The notes beneath the pieces are model-generated. The model did not search any database, had not been told where the DNA came from, and was given only the letters and a program-made list of their open reading frames with translations. A stretch of 64,000 nt of DNA from SG8-30 sp964406445. GTDB taxonomy: Bacteria; Pseudomonadota; Gammaproteobacteria; Steroidobacterales; Steroidobacteraceae. The position numbers were made by a program, and so were the translations under genes. The stretch lies in the NCBI GenBank assembly GCA_964406445.1, contig CAYORU010000006.1, positions 84,738 through 148,737 of the forward strand, in the 5' to 3' direction. Each line of letters begins with the position of its first letter. Position 1 is the first letter of the stretch. Positions 50,376 through 57,877 of the stretch are shown one piece after another.

Positions 50376-51722
50376 ATGCCGGCGTACTACGACCTCATCG
50401 TCATCGGCGGCGGCAGCGGCGGGCTGGCCTGCGCGCAGCGCGCCGCCGACCACGGCGCGAAGGTGGCGCTCGCCGAGCCGCGCCCGCTCGGCGGCACCTG
50501 CGTCAACGCCGGCTGCGTGCCGAAGAAGGTGATGTACTACGCGGCGAGCCTCGCGGAGGAGATTCGCGACGCGGCCGGCTACGGCTTCGACGTCGACACC
50601 CGCGGGCACGACTGGCGGAAGCTCAAGGCGGCGCGCGACGCCTACGTGCAACGGCTGAACGGCATCTACGCCGGCAATCTCGAGAAGCGCGGCATCGTGC
50701 ACCTGCGGCACGCCGCACGGTTCGCCGGGCCGGACACGGTGGTGGCCGGCGACGAGCTGCTGTCGGCGCCACGGATCGTGGTCGCCACCGGCGGCCGGCC
50801 GGTGGTGCCGCGCCTGCCCGGCGCGGAGCGAGGCATCACCTCCGACGGCTTCTTCGCGCTCGAGTCCCGTCCGCAGAGCATCGCGATCGTCGGCAGCGGC
50901 TACGTCGCCGTCGAGCTCGCCGGGGTGTTCGCGGCGCTCGGCACGCGCGTCACCCTGGTGCTGCGCCACGACCGGGTGCTGCGCAGCTTCGACCCCATGC
51001 TGTCGGCGGCGCTCATGACGGAGATGCGCCGCGACGGCATCGAGATCGCCGACCACGCCGTCCCCGCCGAGCTGCGCGAGAGCGCCGGCTGGCGCGAATT
51101 GCGGACGGCCGACGGACGGATCCTCGGGCCCTTCGACTGCGTGCTCTGGGCCGTGGGCCGCGAGCCGGTCGTGGAGGGGCTCGACCTCGAGCGCGCCGGG
51201 GTCGCGCGCTACGACGACGGCTACGTGATCACCGACGAGCTGCAGCAGACCAACGTGAAGGGCGTGCTCGCGATCGGCGACGTCACCGGCCGCGAGGCGC
51301 TGACCCCTGTCGCGATCGCGGCGGGCCGACGCCTCGCCGACCGGCTGTTCGGCGGGATGGAGGGTCGCAAGCTGGACTATTCGCTCATTCCCACCGTTAT
51401 ATTCAGCCATCCGCCGATCGGCACCGTGGGCCTCACCGAGCCGGAGGCCCGCGACCTGCACGGCGACGAGGTCAGGTGCTACACGGCGGGCTTCACGCCG
51501 ATGTACCACGCGCTCACCGAGCACAAGCGCCGCGCCGAGATGAAGCTCGTGACCGTGGGGCCGGAGCAGCGGATCGTCGGCCTGCACGTGATCGGCGCCG
51601 GCGCCGACGAAATGCTGCAGGGCTTCGCGGTGGCCGTGAGGATGGGCGCGACCAAGCGTGATTTCGACGACACGGTCGCGATCCACCCGACGAGCGCCGA
51701 AGAATTCGTGACCATGCGCTGA
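50376..51722 (+). CDS. gor: Glutathione reductase
   Basis: This FAD enzyme keeps glutathione reduced with NADPH. The 448-residue product has LIVIGGGSGGLACAQRAADHG, the redox disulphide GGTCVNAGCVPKK, the second nucleotide motif IVGSGYVAVELAGVFAALG, AIGDVTGREALTPVAIAAGR, and the C-terminal interface His-Glu region TVAIHPTSAEEFVTMR. The ATG at 50376 has ACGGAG upstream. The LRHDR region after the second motif fits an NADPH enzyme. Confidence 0.95.
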   Translation: MPAYYDLIVIGGGSGGLACAQRAADHGAKVALAEPRPLGGTCVNAGCVPKKVMYYAASLAEEIRDAAGYGFDVDTRGHDWRKLKAARDAYVQRLNGIYAGNLEKRGIVHLRHAARFAGPDTVVAGDELLSAPRIVVATGGRPVVPRLPGAERGITSDGFFALESRPQSIAIVGSGYVAVELAGVFAALGTRVTLVLRHDRVLRSFDPMLSAALMTEMRRDGIEIADHAVPAELRESAGWRELRTADGRILGPFDCVLWAVGREPVVEGLDLERAGVARYDDGYVITDELQQTNVKGVLAIGDVTGREALTPVAIAAGRRLADRLFGGMEGRKLDYSLIPTVIFSHPPIGTVGLTEPEARDLHGDEVRCYTAGFTPMYHALTEHKRRAEMKLVTVGPEQRIVGLHVIGAGADEMLQGFAVAVRMGATKRDFDDTVAIHPTSAEEFVTMR

Positions 51723-51736
51723 GGAGGGCGGCCCCC

Positions 51737-52276
51737 GTGAGCGGAAACCTGCGCCCCTGGCGGGGCACCCTCCCGACGCTCGGCGCGCGCGTCTACGTCG
51801 ATCCGGCGGCGGTGGTCGTCGGCCGGGTGACGGTCGGCGACGACAGCTCGTTCTGGCCCGGCGCCGTGGCGCGCGGCGACGTCAACGTCATCACGGTCGG
51901 CGCGCGCACCAGCGTTCAGGACGCCACGATCCTGCACGTCACGCACGCGGGGCCGTTCAACCCGGCCGGCCACGCGCTCGCGATCGGCGACGACGTGACC
52001 GTCGGGCACCGCGCCGTGCTGCACGGCTGCACGGTCGGCGACCGCTGCCTGATCGGCATGGGCGCGATCGTGATGGACGGCGCCGTGGTGGCCGACGAGG
52101 TCATCATCGGGGCCGGCGCGCTGGTGACGCCGGGCACGCGTTGCGAGTCGCGCTCGCTGTACGTGGGCAGTCCGGCGCGCCGCGTGCGCGAGCTGTCGGC
52201 GCGCGAGATCGAGCAGCTCGCCTACAGCGCCGCCTGGTACGTGAAGGTCAAGGACCAGTACCTCGCCGCCGGCTGA
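51737..52276 (+). CDS. Gamma-class carbonic anhydrase-like protein
   Basis: The 179-residue left-handed beta-helix protein starts with GTG 14 bp after gor. It has hexapeptide repeats and the metal-binding histidines in ILHVTHAGPFNPAGHALAIG and VGHRAVLHGC, as in YrdA/CaiE. In E. coli yrdA is beside aroE, and here aroE is the convergent neighbour, 12 bp away. Enzyme activity is not certain; many YrdA-like proteins are inactive. Confidence 0.92.
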   Translation: MSGNLRPWRGTLPTLGARVYVDPAAVVVGRVTVGDDSSFWPGAVARGDVNVITVGARTSVQDATILHVTHAGPFNPAGHALAIGDDVTVGHRAVLHGCTVGDRCLIGMGAIVMDGAVVADEVIIGAGALVTPGTRCESRSLYVGSPARRVRELSAREIEQLAYSAAWYVKVKDQYLAAG

Positions 52277-52288
52277 GCGGCGGCCGCC

Positions 52289-53116
52289 TCAGGCCGTCGC
52301 CAGCGCCTTGATGACGCTGCGCGTCGCCGGCCGCACGCCCCGCCAGAGCAGGTAGGACTCGGCCGCCTGCTCCACCAGCATGCCCCAGCCCTTGTGGCAG
52401 GCGGCCGCGCGGAGCCGCGTGGCCCAGGCGAGGAATGGCGTGTCGCCGCGCGCGTAGGCCATGTCGTAGCAGACGGTACCCTGCCCGACCGCGCCCGCCG
52501 GCAGGTCGGGCAGCTCGCCGGAGAGACTCGCGGACGTGCCGTTGATGACGAGGTCCCAGGCGCCGCCGGTGTCGGCGAAGCTGCTGTGCGTCACCTTGCC
52601 GAGCTCACGGAACTCCCCGGCGAGGCGCTCGGCGCGATCGACGCTGCGGTTCGCGATCCGTATCTCGCCGGGCTTTCGCTGCAGCAGGGGGGCGAGCACG
52701 CCGCGCACCGCGCCCCCGGCGCCGAGCAGCAGGATGCGCTTGCCCGCGAGCGACAGCCCGAGGTTGCCGACGAGGTCGGCGACCAGCCCGGCGCCGTCGG
52801 TGTTGTCCCCGAGGAGCTGCATGCCGTCGCGCCGGACGATGGTATTGACGGCGCCGGCGCGCGCGGCGCGCGGCGTCAGCTCGTTGACCACCTCGGCGGC
52901 CGACTGCTTGTGGGGCAGCGTGACGTTGAGCCCCTTCCCGCCCCCGACGAAGAAGTCGATGACCGTCTTGCGGAACTCGCCGAGCTGCACGTCGATGAGC
53001 TTGTAGTCGATCGCATGGCCGAACTGGCGCGCGAACAGGCCGTGGATGAAGGGCGACCAGCTGTGGCTGACGGGGTGGCCCAGCAGGGCGTAGCGGTCGG
53101 GCTCGGCGGCCGCCAC
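52289..53116 (-). CDS. aroE: Shikimate dehydrogenase
   Basis: AroE converts 3-dehydroshikimate to shikimate with NADPH. The 275-residue product has ALLGHPVSHSWSPFIHGLFA, the substrate-binding NVTLPHKQSAAE (catalytic Lys), DNTDGAGLVADL and the Rossmann loop LLGAGGAVRGVL with NRS at the cofactor site. It begins with GTG one base after the hemB stop, so hemB-aroE are coupled. Confidence 0.96.
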   Translation of the reverse strand: MAAAEPDRYALLGHPVSHSWSPFIHGLFARQFGHAIDYKLIDVQLGEFRKTVIDFFVGGGKGLNVTLPHKQSAAEVVNELTPRAARAGAVNTIVRRDGMQLLGDNTDGAGLVADLVGNLGLSLAGKRILLLGAGGAVRGVLAPLLQRKPGEIRIANRSVDRAERLAGEFRELGKVTHSSFADTGGAWDLVINGTSASLSGELPDLPAGAVGQGTVCYDMAYARGDTPFLAWATRLRAAACHKGWGMLVEQAAESYLLWRGVRPATRSVIKALATA

Positions 53117-53117
53117 C

Positions 53118-54131
53118 TCAGCCTTCCTCCCGCAGCCAGGCCGCAGCCTGCTTCGCGAAGTACGTCAGGATGCCGTCGGCGCCCGCGCGGCGGATGGCGA
53201 GCAGGCTCTCCATCACGACCGCGCGCTCGTCGAGCCAGCCGTTCTGCGCGGCGGCCTTCAGCATCGCGTACTCGCCGCTCACCTGGTAGACGTAGGTCGG
53301 GGCGCCGAACTCGTCCTTCACCCGCCGCACGATGTCGAGGTAGGGCAGGCCCGGCTTGATCATGACCATGTCCGCGCCCTCCTCGAGGTCGAGCGCGACC
53401 TCGCGCAGCGCCTCGTCGGTGTTGGCCGGGTCCATCTGGTAGGCGTGCTTGTTGCCCTTGCCGAGGCTGCCGGCCGAGCCGACCGCGTCGCGGAACGGGC
53501 CGTAGAAGCTCGAAGCGTACTTGGCGCTGTAGGCGAGGATGCGGGTGTTGACGTGGCCGGCCGCCTCGAGCGCCGCGCGGATCGCGCCGATGCGCCCGTC
53601 CATCATGTCCGAGGGCGCCACCACCTGCGCGCCGGCCGCGGCGTGCGAAACGGCCTGCCGGACCAGCGTCTCGACGGTGACGTCGTTCAGAACGTAGCCG
53701 TCGCCGTCGATGATCCCGTCCTGGCCGTGCGTGGTGAACGGGTCGAGCGCGACGTCGGTGACCACGCCGAGATCCGGCAGCGCCTCGCGCAGCGCCCGGA
53801 CGGCCCGCTGGGCGAGGCCTTCGGGGTTGCAGGCCTCGGCGCCATCGAGCGACTTCGCCTCGGGCGGCGTGACCGGGAACAGCGCGACGGCAGGCACGCC
53901 GAGGCGGGCGAGTTGCTCTCCTTCCCTCACCAGCTCATCCACGGTGACCCGCTCCACGCCCGGCATGGACGGCACCGGCTCCCTGCGGCCGCGACCCTCG
54001 ATCACGAACATGGGATAGATCAGGTTCCCGGCCGAGAGGGTCGTCTCGCGCATCAGGCGTCGCGAAAAGGGGTCGCGGCGCATCCGCCGCAGTCGCGTGC
54101 GCGGGAAGGCACCCGCGGCTCGATGGGTCAT
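53118..54131 (-). CDS. hemB: Delta-aminolevulinic acid dehydratase
   Basis: HemB joins two 5-aminolevulinate molecules to porphobilinogen. The 337-residue product has both active-site lysines (AYSAKYASSFYGPFRDA and VMIKPGLPYLDI). At the metal site it has DVALDPFTTHGQDG in place of the Cys-rich zinc version, pointing to the magnesium-dependent type seen in Pseudomonas. GAGGAAC precedes the ATG. The gene is divergent from the ECF sigma gene. Confidence 0.96.
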   Translation of the reverse strand: MTHRAAGAFPRTRLRRMRRDPFSRRLMRETTLSAGNLIYPMFVIEGRGRREPVPSMPGVERVTVDELVREGEQLARLGVPAVALFPVTPPEAKSLDGAEACNPEGLAQRAVRALREALPDLGVVTDVALDPFTTHGQDGIIDGDGYVLNDVTVETLVRQAVSHAAAGAQVVAPSDMMDGRIGAIRAALEAAGHVNTRILAYSAKYASSFYGPFRDAVGSAGSLGKGNKHAYQMDPANTDEALREVALDLEEGADMVMIKPGLPYLDIVRRVKDEFGAPTYVYQVSGEYAMLKAAAQNGWLDERAVVMESLLAIRRAGADGILTYFAKQAAAWLREEG

Positions 54132-54208
54132 GGGGTTCCTCGTCCGTCCGGGCGTGGGGTACAGTCGGACGCCCGGTGATATCCGCCGGTAATGCCCGGT
54201 CTTTATAC

Positions 54209-54733
54209 ATGACGGACGACGAGGGCGGGAAGGACCGCCGGCGACGCTTTGCTTCGCTCTGCGAGCCGCTGCGGCCCGACCTGTTGCGTTTCGCCTTCTG
54301 GCTGGCGCGGGACCGGGCGCTGGCGGAGGACATCGTGCAGGAGACGATGCTGCGCGCCTGGAAGTCCCTCGACGGACTCGACGACGATGGCAAGGCGAGG
54401 CCCTGGATGCTGACGATCGCGCGACGCGAGCATGCGAGGACCTTCGAGCGCAAGCGGCTCGAGCTGCTCGACGTGGACGCGCTCGTCCGTGCCGAGGCCG
54501 ACGTGCTGGCGAGCGAGGAGGAGGCGGGCGTGGCCGAGCTGCGCGAGGCGCTTTTCAGGCTGCAGGACGAGTACCGGGAGCCGCTGGTGATGCAGGTGAC
54601 GATGGGCTTCACGACCCAGGAGATCGCCGACGAGCTCGGCCTCACGCAGGGCGCCGTGCTCACGCGGCTGTACCGCGCGCGCCAGCAGCTGCGGCGTGCG
54701 CTCGGCGCACCCGATCCGGAGGATGCGCCGTGA
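54209..54733 (+). CDS. ECF-type RNA polymerase sigma factor
   Basis: The 174-residue product (from ATG 54209; a GTG at 54176 would add 11) has region 2 (LRFAFWLARDRALAEDIVQETMLRAWKSLD) and region 4 (YREPLVMQVTMGFTTQEIADELGLTQGAVLTRLYRARQQLRRAL), both in parts. It overlaps the anti-sigma gene by 4 bases. The probable regulon includes the EGKCG-repeat peptide just downstream. A TATAC just before the ATG may be part of a leaderless promoter. Confidence 0.92.
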   Translation: MTDDEGGKDRRRRFASLCEPLRPDLLRFAFWLARDRALAEDIVQETMLRAWKSLDGLDDDGKARPWMLTIARREHARTFERKRLELLDVDALVRAEADVLASEEEAGVAELREALFRLQDEYREPLVMQVTMGFTTQEIADELGLTQGAVLTRLYRARQQLRRALGAPDPEDAP

Positions 54734-55401
54734 ACTGCCTCGAGTTCCGCCGCGCGGCCGGCGCCGAGCCGGGCCTCGCGTCCGCGGAGATCCTCGATCA
54801 CCGCGCCGGCTGCCCGGCCTGCGCCCGCTTCCAGGACCAGATGCGCGCGCTCGACGTGCAGCTCGGCCGGGCGCTCGCGGTGGATCCCGCGGCCCTGACA
54901 GGGCACGGCCGGCGGTCGCCGGCGCAGCGCTGGTGGACGCGCGGCTACGCGCTGGCTGCCAGCGTGCTGCTGGGCGTGGCGCTGGCCGCCGGCCTGTGGG
55001 TGGCGTTCCCGGCGCCGACGCTCGCCACCGAGGTGCTCGGTCACTTGCGCCACGAGCCCTACGCGTGGGACTCGCGGTCCGCCGTGCAGCCTGCGGAGGT
55101 GGCCGAGGTGCTCGGCCCCGACGGCGTGCGCCTGCGCGAAGGCAGCGAAGTGACCTACGCCTGGCGCTGCTGGCACGAGCGGCACTGGGTGCCGCACCTG
55201 GTGGTGCAGACCGCGCAGGGACCGGTCACGGTGCTGCTGCTCGCGCATCGCGAGGTTGCGGGCCCGACGCCGGTCGCGGATGCGGAGTTCACGGGCGTGG
55301 TGCTGCCCGCGCCCCGCGGCAGCGTCGCCATCGCGGCCCGCGCCGGCGCCGACCTCGACGCCGTCGCCCAGGAGGTTTTTTCCGCCGTCGTCTGGGAGTG
55401 A
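54730..55401 (+). CDS. DUF3379-type anti-sigma factor
   Basis: The 223-residue product has a cytosolic N-terminus with a zinc-binding-like H-x3-C-x2-C (DHRAGCPACARFQ, about residues 24-36), a single membrane helix (YALAASVLLGVALAAGLWVAF) and a periplasmic domain (about 95-223). The N-terminal MNCLEFRRAAGAEP pattern fits DUF3379 proteins that pair with ECF sigma factors. It starts with GTG inside the sigma gene end. Confidence 0.86.
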   Translation: MNCLEFRRAAGAEPGLASAEILDHRAGCPACARFQDQMRALDVQLGRALAVDPAALTGHGRRSPAQRWWTRGYALAASVLLGVALAAGLWVAFPAPTLATEVLGHLRHEPYAWDSRSAVQPAEVAEVLGPDGVRLREGSEVTYAWRCWHERHWVPHLVVQTAQGPVTVLLLAHREVAGPTPVADAEFTGVVLPAPRGSVAIAARAGADLDAVAQEVFSAVVWE

Positions 55402-55426
55402 TCCCGGCGGCGTTTTCCCAAGGACG

Positions 55427-55447
55427 GGCCCCGAGGGGGCCTATTTT
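55427..55447 (+). terminator. Weak hairpin between anti-sigma and EGKCG-peptide genes
   Basis: A 6-bp GGCCCC/GGGGCC stem (55427-55432 with 55436-55441) with a GAG loop is followed by TATTTT. It may act as a partial terminator that lets the peptide message differ in level from the sigma/anti-sigma message, or as an mRNA-stabilising 5' structure. Confidence 0.5.
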
Positions 55448-55469
55448 CGACAATCAGGAGAGATGCACG

Positions 55470-55778
55470 ATGAAGACTCTGAAGAAGCCGGTGGCGCTCG
55501 CGATCGGCGCCGCCATGGCCAGCTCGCTCGCCGTCGCCAACGTCGCGCAGGCCGCGCCGTTCGCCGCGACCGACCTCGCGCAGGGCTACGCCCAGTTCAT
55601 GGGCGAGCATTCCTGCGGCGGGGAGAAGGGCAAGGAGGGCAAGTGCGGCGAAGGCAAGTGCGGCGGCGAGAAGGGCAAGGAGGGCAAGTGCGGCGAGGGC
55701 AAGTGCGGCGGCGAGAAGGGCAAGGAGGGCAAGTGCGGCGAGGGCAAGTGCGGCGGCGAGAAGAAGCCCGAAGCCTGA
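55470..55778 (+). CDS. EGKCG-repeat exported peptide (HvfA/BufA-like RiPP precursor)
   Basis: The 102-residue product has a signal peptide (about 1-28, LAIGAAMASSLAVANVAQAA), a short leader-like segment (PFAATDLAQGYAQFMGEHS) and a C-terminal core of three units CGGEKGKEGKCGEGK, ending CGGEKKPEA. There are seven Cys in total, six in EGKC/GEGKC contexts. This matches HvfA-type precursors, in which EGKCG Cys residues are converted by HvfB/HvfC (a multinuclear iron oxygenase and partner) into copper-binding groups. Those partner genes are not adjacent. CAGGAG precedes the ATG. Confidence 0.85.
   Translation: MKTLKKPVALAIGAAMASSLAVANVAQAAPFAATDLAQGYAQFMGEHSCGGEKGKEGKCGEGKCGGEKGKEGKCGEGKCGGEKGKEGKCGEGKCGGEKKPEA
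55614..55763 (+). repeat. 45-bp coding tandem repeat (3.3 copies)
   Basis: Units at 55614-55658, 55659-55703 and 55704-55748, with a partial unit to 55763, are nearly identical at DNA level; only two base differences are visible between units 1 and 2. Such similarity suggests recent expansion by slippage or recombination and a copy number that may vary between strains. Confidence 0.9.
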
Positions 55779-55800
55779 GCCTGGCGTAGCGACATCGATC

Positions 55801-55842
55801 GGGGCGGCGTCCCGCGCTCTGCGGGCGCCGCCCCTTTCCTTT
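55801..55842 (+). terminator. Intrinsic terminator after the EGKCG peptide gene
   Basis: A GGGGCGGCG/CGCCGCCCC stem with an inner CCGC/GCGG extension (55801-55834) is followed by TTTCCTTT. It separates the peptide gene from mscS, confirming that no downstream enzyme is in the same operon. Confidence 0.85.
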
Positions 55843-55867
55843 GCGCGACAGGCTGGCCCGCGGCCGC

Positions 55868-55873
55868 TAAAGT
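55868..55873 (+). promoter_or_regulatory. Likely -10 element of mscS (TAAAGT)
   Basis: TAAAGT ends 6 nt before the ATG at 55880, so transcription would begin at the start codon and the message would be leaderless. No ribosome-binding site is visible. Compare the similar arrangement at mnmE. Confidence 0.4.
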
Positions 55874-55879
55874 CCGTGC

Positions 55880-56992
55880 ATGGACCGGTTGAGCGAATTC
55901 CTGAGCGAGCACGTCGGCCTCGAGCTGTGGATGGCCTCGCTGGTCGCCATCGCCCTGCTGACGATCGCCGCCAATCAGCTGGCCCAGCTGCTGCTTCGGC
56001 AGGCGGGGCGCGCGACGCGGCGCACGGCGACGGTGTGGGACGAGGCGCTCGTGACCTCCGCGGGCCGGCCGTTGCTTGCCGCGATGTGGGTCGTCGGCGC
56101 GGGCTTCATGGCCGGCGTGCTGCAGGACGAGGTGGACTTCGCCTTCCTCCAGCGGGCGCTGGTCCTGCGCGACATCGCGCTGATCGCCTGCGTGGCCTGG
56201 TTCCTGCTGCGCTTCGTGGGCGCCGCGTCGGCGCAGGTCGTGAAGCGGCGGCGCGAGAGCGGCGAGGACTTCGACCTCACGACGATCGACGCGCTCGGCA
56301 AGCTGGCGCGCCTGCTCGTCGTGGTGCTCGCGGCGCTGACGATCGCGCAGACGCTGGACTTCAAGATCACCGGCCTGCTCGCGCTCGGCGGCGTCGGCGG
56401 ACTGGCGGTCGGCTTCGCCGCCAAGGACCTGCTGGCCAACTTCTTCGGCGGGCTGACGATCTACCTCGACCGGCCGTTCAGCGTGGGCGAGTGGATCCGC
56501 TCGCCCGACAAGAGCCTCGAGGGCACGGTCGAGTACATCAGCTGGCGGCACACGCGCATCCGCGCCTTCAACAAGAACCCGATCTACGTGCCGAATTCCG
56601 TGTTCACCACGATCGTCGTGGAGAACCCTTCGCGGATGAGCCACCGGCGCATCAAGGAAGTCATCGGCCTGCGCTACGACGACTTCGCCGTCGTCGCGCC
56701 GGTCGTCGCCGACATCAAGGCGATGCTCCGGGAGCACCCCGGCATCGACCCGACGCAGACGCTGATCGTCAACTTCAACCAGTACGGCGCCTCGTCGCTC
56801 GACATCCTCGTGTACACCTTCACCCGGACCATCGTCTGGGTCGAGTACCACGAGGTGAAGCAGGACGTGCTGCTGAAGATCGGCGAGATCATCGCCCGGC
56901 ACGGCGCCGAGATCGCCTTCCCGACGCACACCGTGCACCTGCCGGACGCCGCCCTGCAGCCGGGCCAGCCGCCAGCCGGGAGCGCCGCGTGA
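55880..56992 (+). CDS. MscS-type mechanosensitive ion channel
   Basis: The 370-residue product has four or five membrane helices, the pore-lining helix (LLALGGVGGLAVGFAAKDLLANFFGG) and the cytoplasmic beta and alpha/beta domains with YLDRPFSVGEWIRSPDKSLEGTVEYI-type sequence and NSVFTTIVVENPSRM. Typical small-conductance channels release solutes after osmotic downshift. No ligand-binding extension is present. Confidence 0.94.
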   Translation: MDRLSEFLSEHVGLELWMASLVAIALLTIAANQLAQLLLRQAGRATRRTATVWDEALVTSAGRPLLAAMWVVGAGFMAGVLQDEVDFAFLQRALVLRDIALIACVAWFLLRFVGAASAQVVKRRRESGEDFDLTTIDALGKLARLLVVVLAALTIAQTLDFKITGLLALGGVGGLAVGFAAKDLLANFFGGLTIYLDRPFSVGEWIRSPDKSLEGTVEYISWRHTRIRAFNKNPIYVPNSVFTTIVVENPSRMSHRRIKEVIGLRYDDFAVVAPVVADIKAMLREHPGIDPTQTLIVNFNQYGASSLDILVYTFTRTIVWVEYHEVKQDVLLKIGEIIARHGAEIAFPTHTVHLPDAALQPGQPPAGSAA

Positions 56993-57021
56993 CACGGCGC
57001 CCGTCGTAGCGCCGACCGGCG

Positions 57022-57873
57022 CTAGTCGCCGCCCTGCAGCCAGTCGACCCGCCAGTCGCCCTCGCCGCCCGGGGCGAGCGCGCGATGCACGGCGGGCAGC
57101 GTCTCGCCGAGCGCGGCGTCCATCTGCCAGGGCGGGTTGATGACCGCGACGCCGGCGCCGTTGAGGCCCGCGCGGTTGTCGCGCGGATGCACGCACAGCT
57201 CGACTGCGAGCAGCTGCCCCGCGCCGAGCGAGGCCAGGGCCTCGTGGAAGCGCTGCGCCGGGCCGGCCCGCTTGATCGGGTACCAGATCGCGTAGACGCC
57301 CGTCGGCCAGCGCGCGAGGGCCCGGCCGAGCGCCGCGACGACGGCGTCGAACTCCTGGTCCTGGGTCTCGTAGGGCGGGTCCACCAGCACGAGCCCGCGC
57401 CGCTCGCGCGGCGGCAGCAGTCCGCCGAGCGCCTCGTACCCGTCCCGCTCGTGCACGGCGAAGCGGCCGTCGCCGGCGAACTCGCGGCGCAGCAGCGAGG
57501 CCTCGCGCGGCGCGAGCTCGCACAGCGCGCCGCGGTCGGCCGGGCGCAGCAGCGCGGCGGCGAGCAGGGGCGAGCCGGGATAGACGCGGATGGCCGCAAC
57601 GTTCGCCGGGTCGCAGGCGCGCACGGCGTCCACGTAGCGCTGCCCGGCGGACGGCAGCGGCCCGGCGGCCGCGAGGCGCTGGATGCCGCCGCGGGCCTCG
57701 CCGGACCGCCTCGCCTCCTCCGAGGCGAGGTCGTAGCGCCCGCGGCCGGCATGGGTGTCGAGGAAGAAGAGCGGCTTGTCCTTGGCGGTCAGGCGGTGCA
57801 GCAGCTCGGCGAGCACGAGGTGCTTGAGCACGTCGCCGAAGTTGCCAGCATGGAAGGCGTGCCGGTAGTTCAC
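57022..57873 (-). CDS. rlmJ: 23S rRNA (adenine2030-N6)-methyltransferase
   Basis: The 283-residue product begins MNYRHAFHAGNFGDVLKHLVL, the RlmJ signature, and has the catalytic motif LVDPPYETQDQEF (N6-adenine methyltransferase DPPY). AGGRGRY-like sequence (DTHAGRGRYDL) marks the S-adenosylmethionine site. In E. coli rlmJ is next to prlC and gor; here all three lie within 11 kb. It is the last gene after rhomboid and hemF on this strand. Confidence 0.95.
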   Translation of the reverse strand: MNYRHAFHAGNFGDVLKHLVLAELLHRLTAKDKPLFFLDTHAGRGRYDLASEEARRSGEARGGIQRLAAAGPLPSAGQRYVDAVRACDPANVAAIRVYPGSPLLAAALLRPADRGALCELAPREASLLRREFAGDGRFAVHERDGYEALGGLLPPRERRGLVLVDPPYETQDQEFDAVVAALGRALARWPTGVYAIWYPIKRAGPAQRFHEALASLGAGQLLAVELCVHPRDNRAGLNGAGVAVINPPWQMDAALGETLPAVHRALAPGGEGDWRVDWLQGGD

Positions 57874-57877
57874 GAGT

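Noticed and set aside
55614..55763. Possible CRISPR-like array
   Set aside because: The repeats are directly adjacent without spacers and lie in frame in a signal-peptide-bearing gene.
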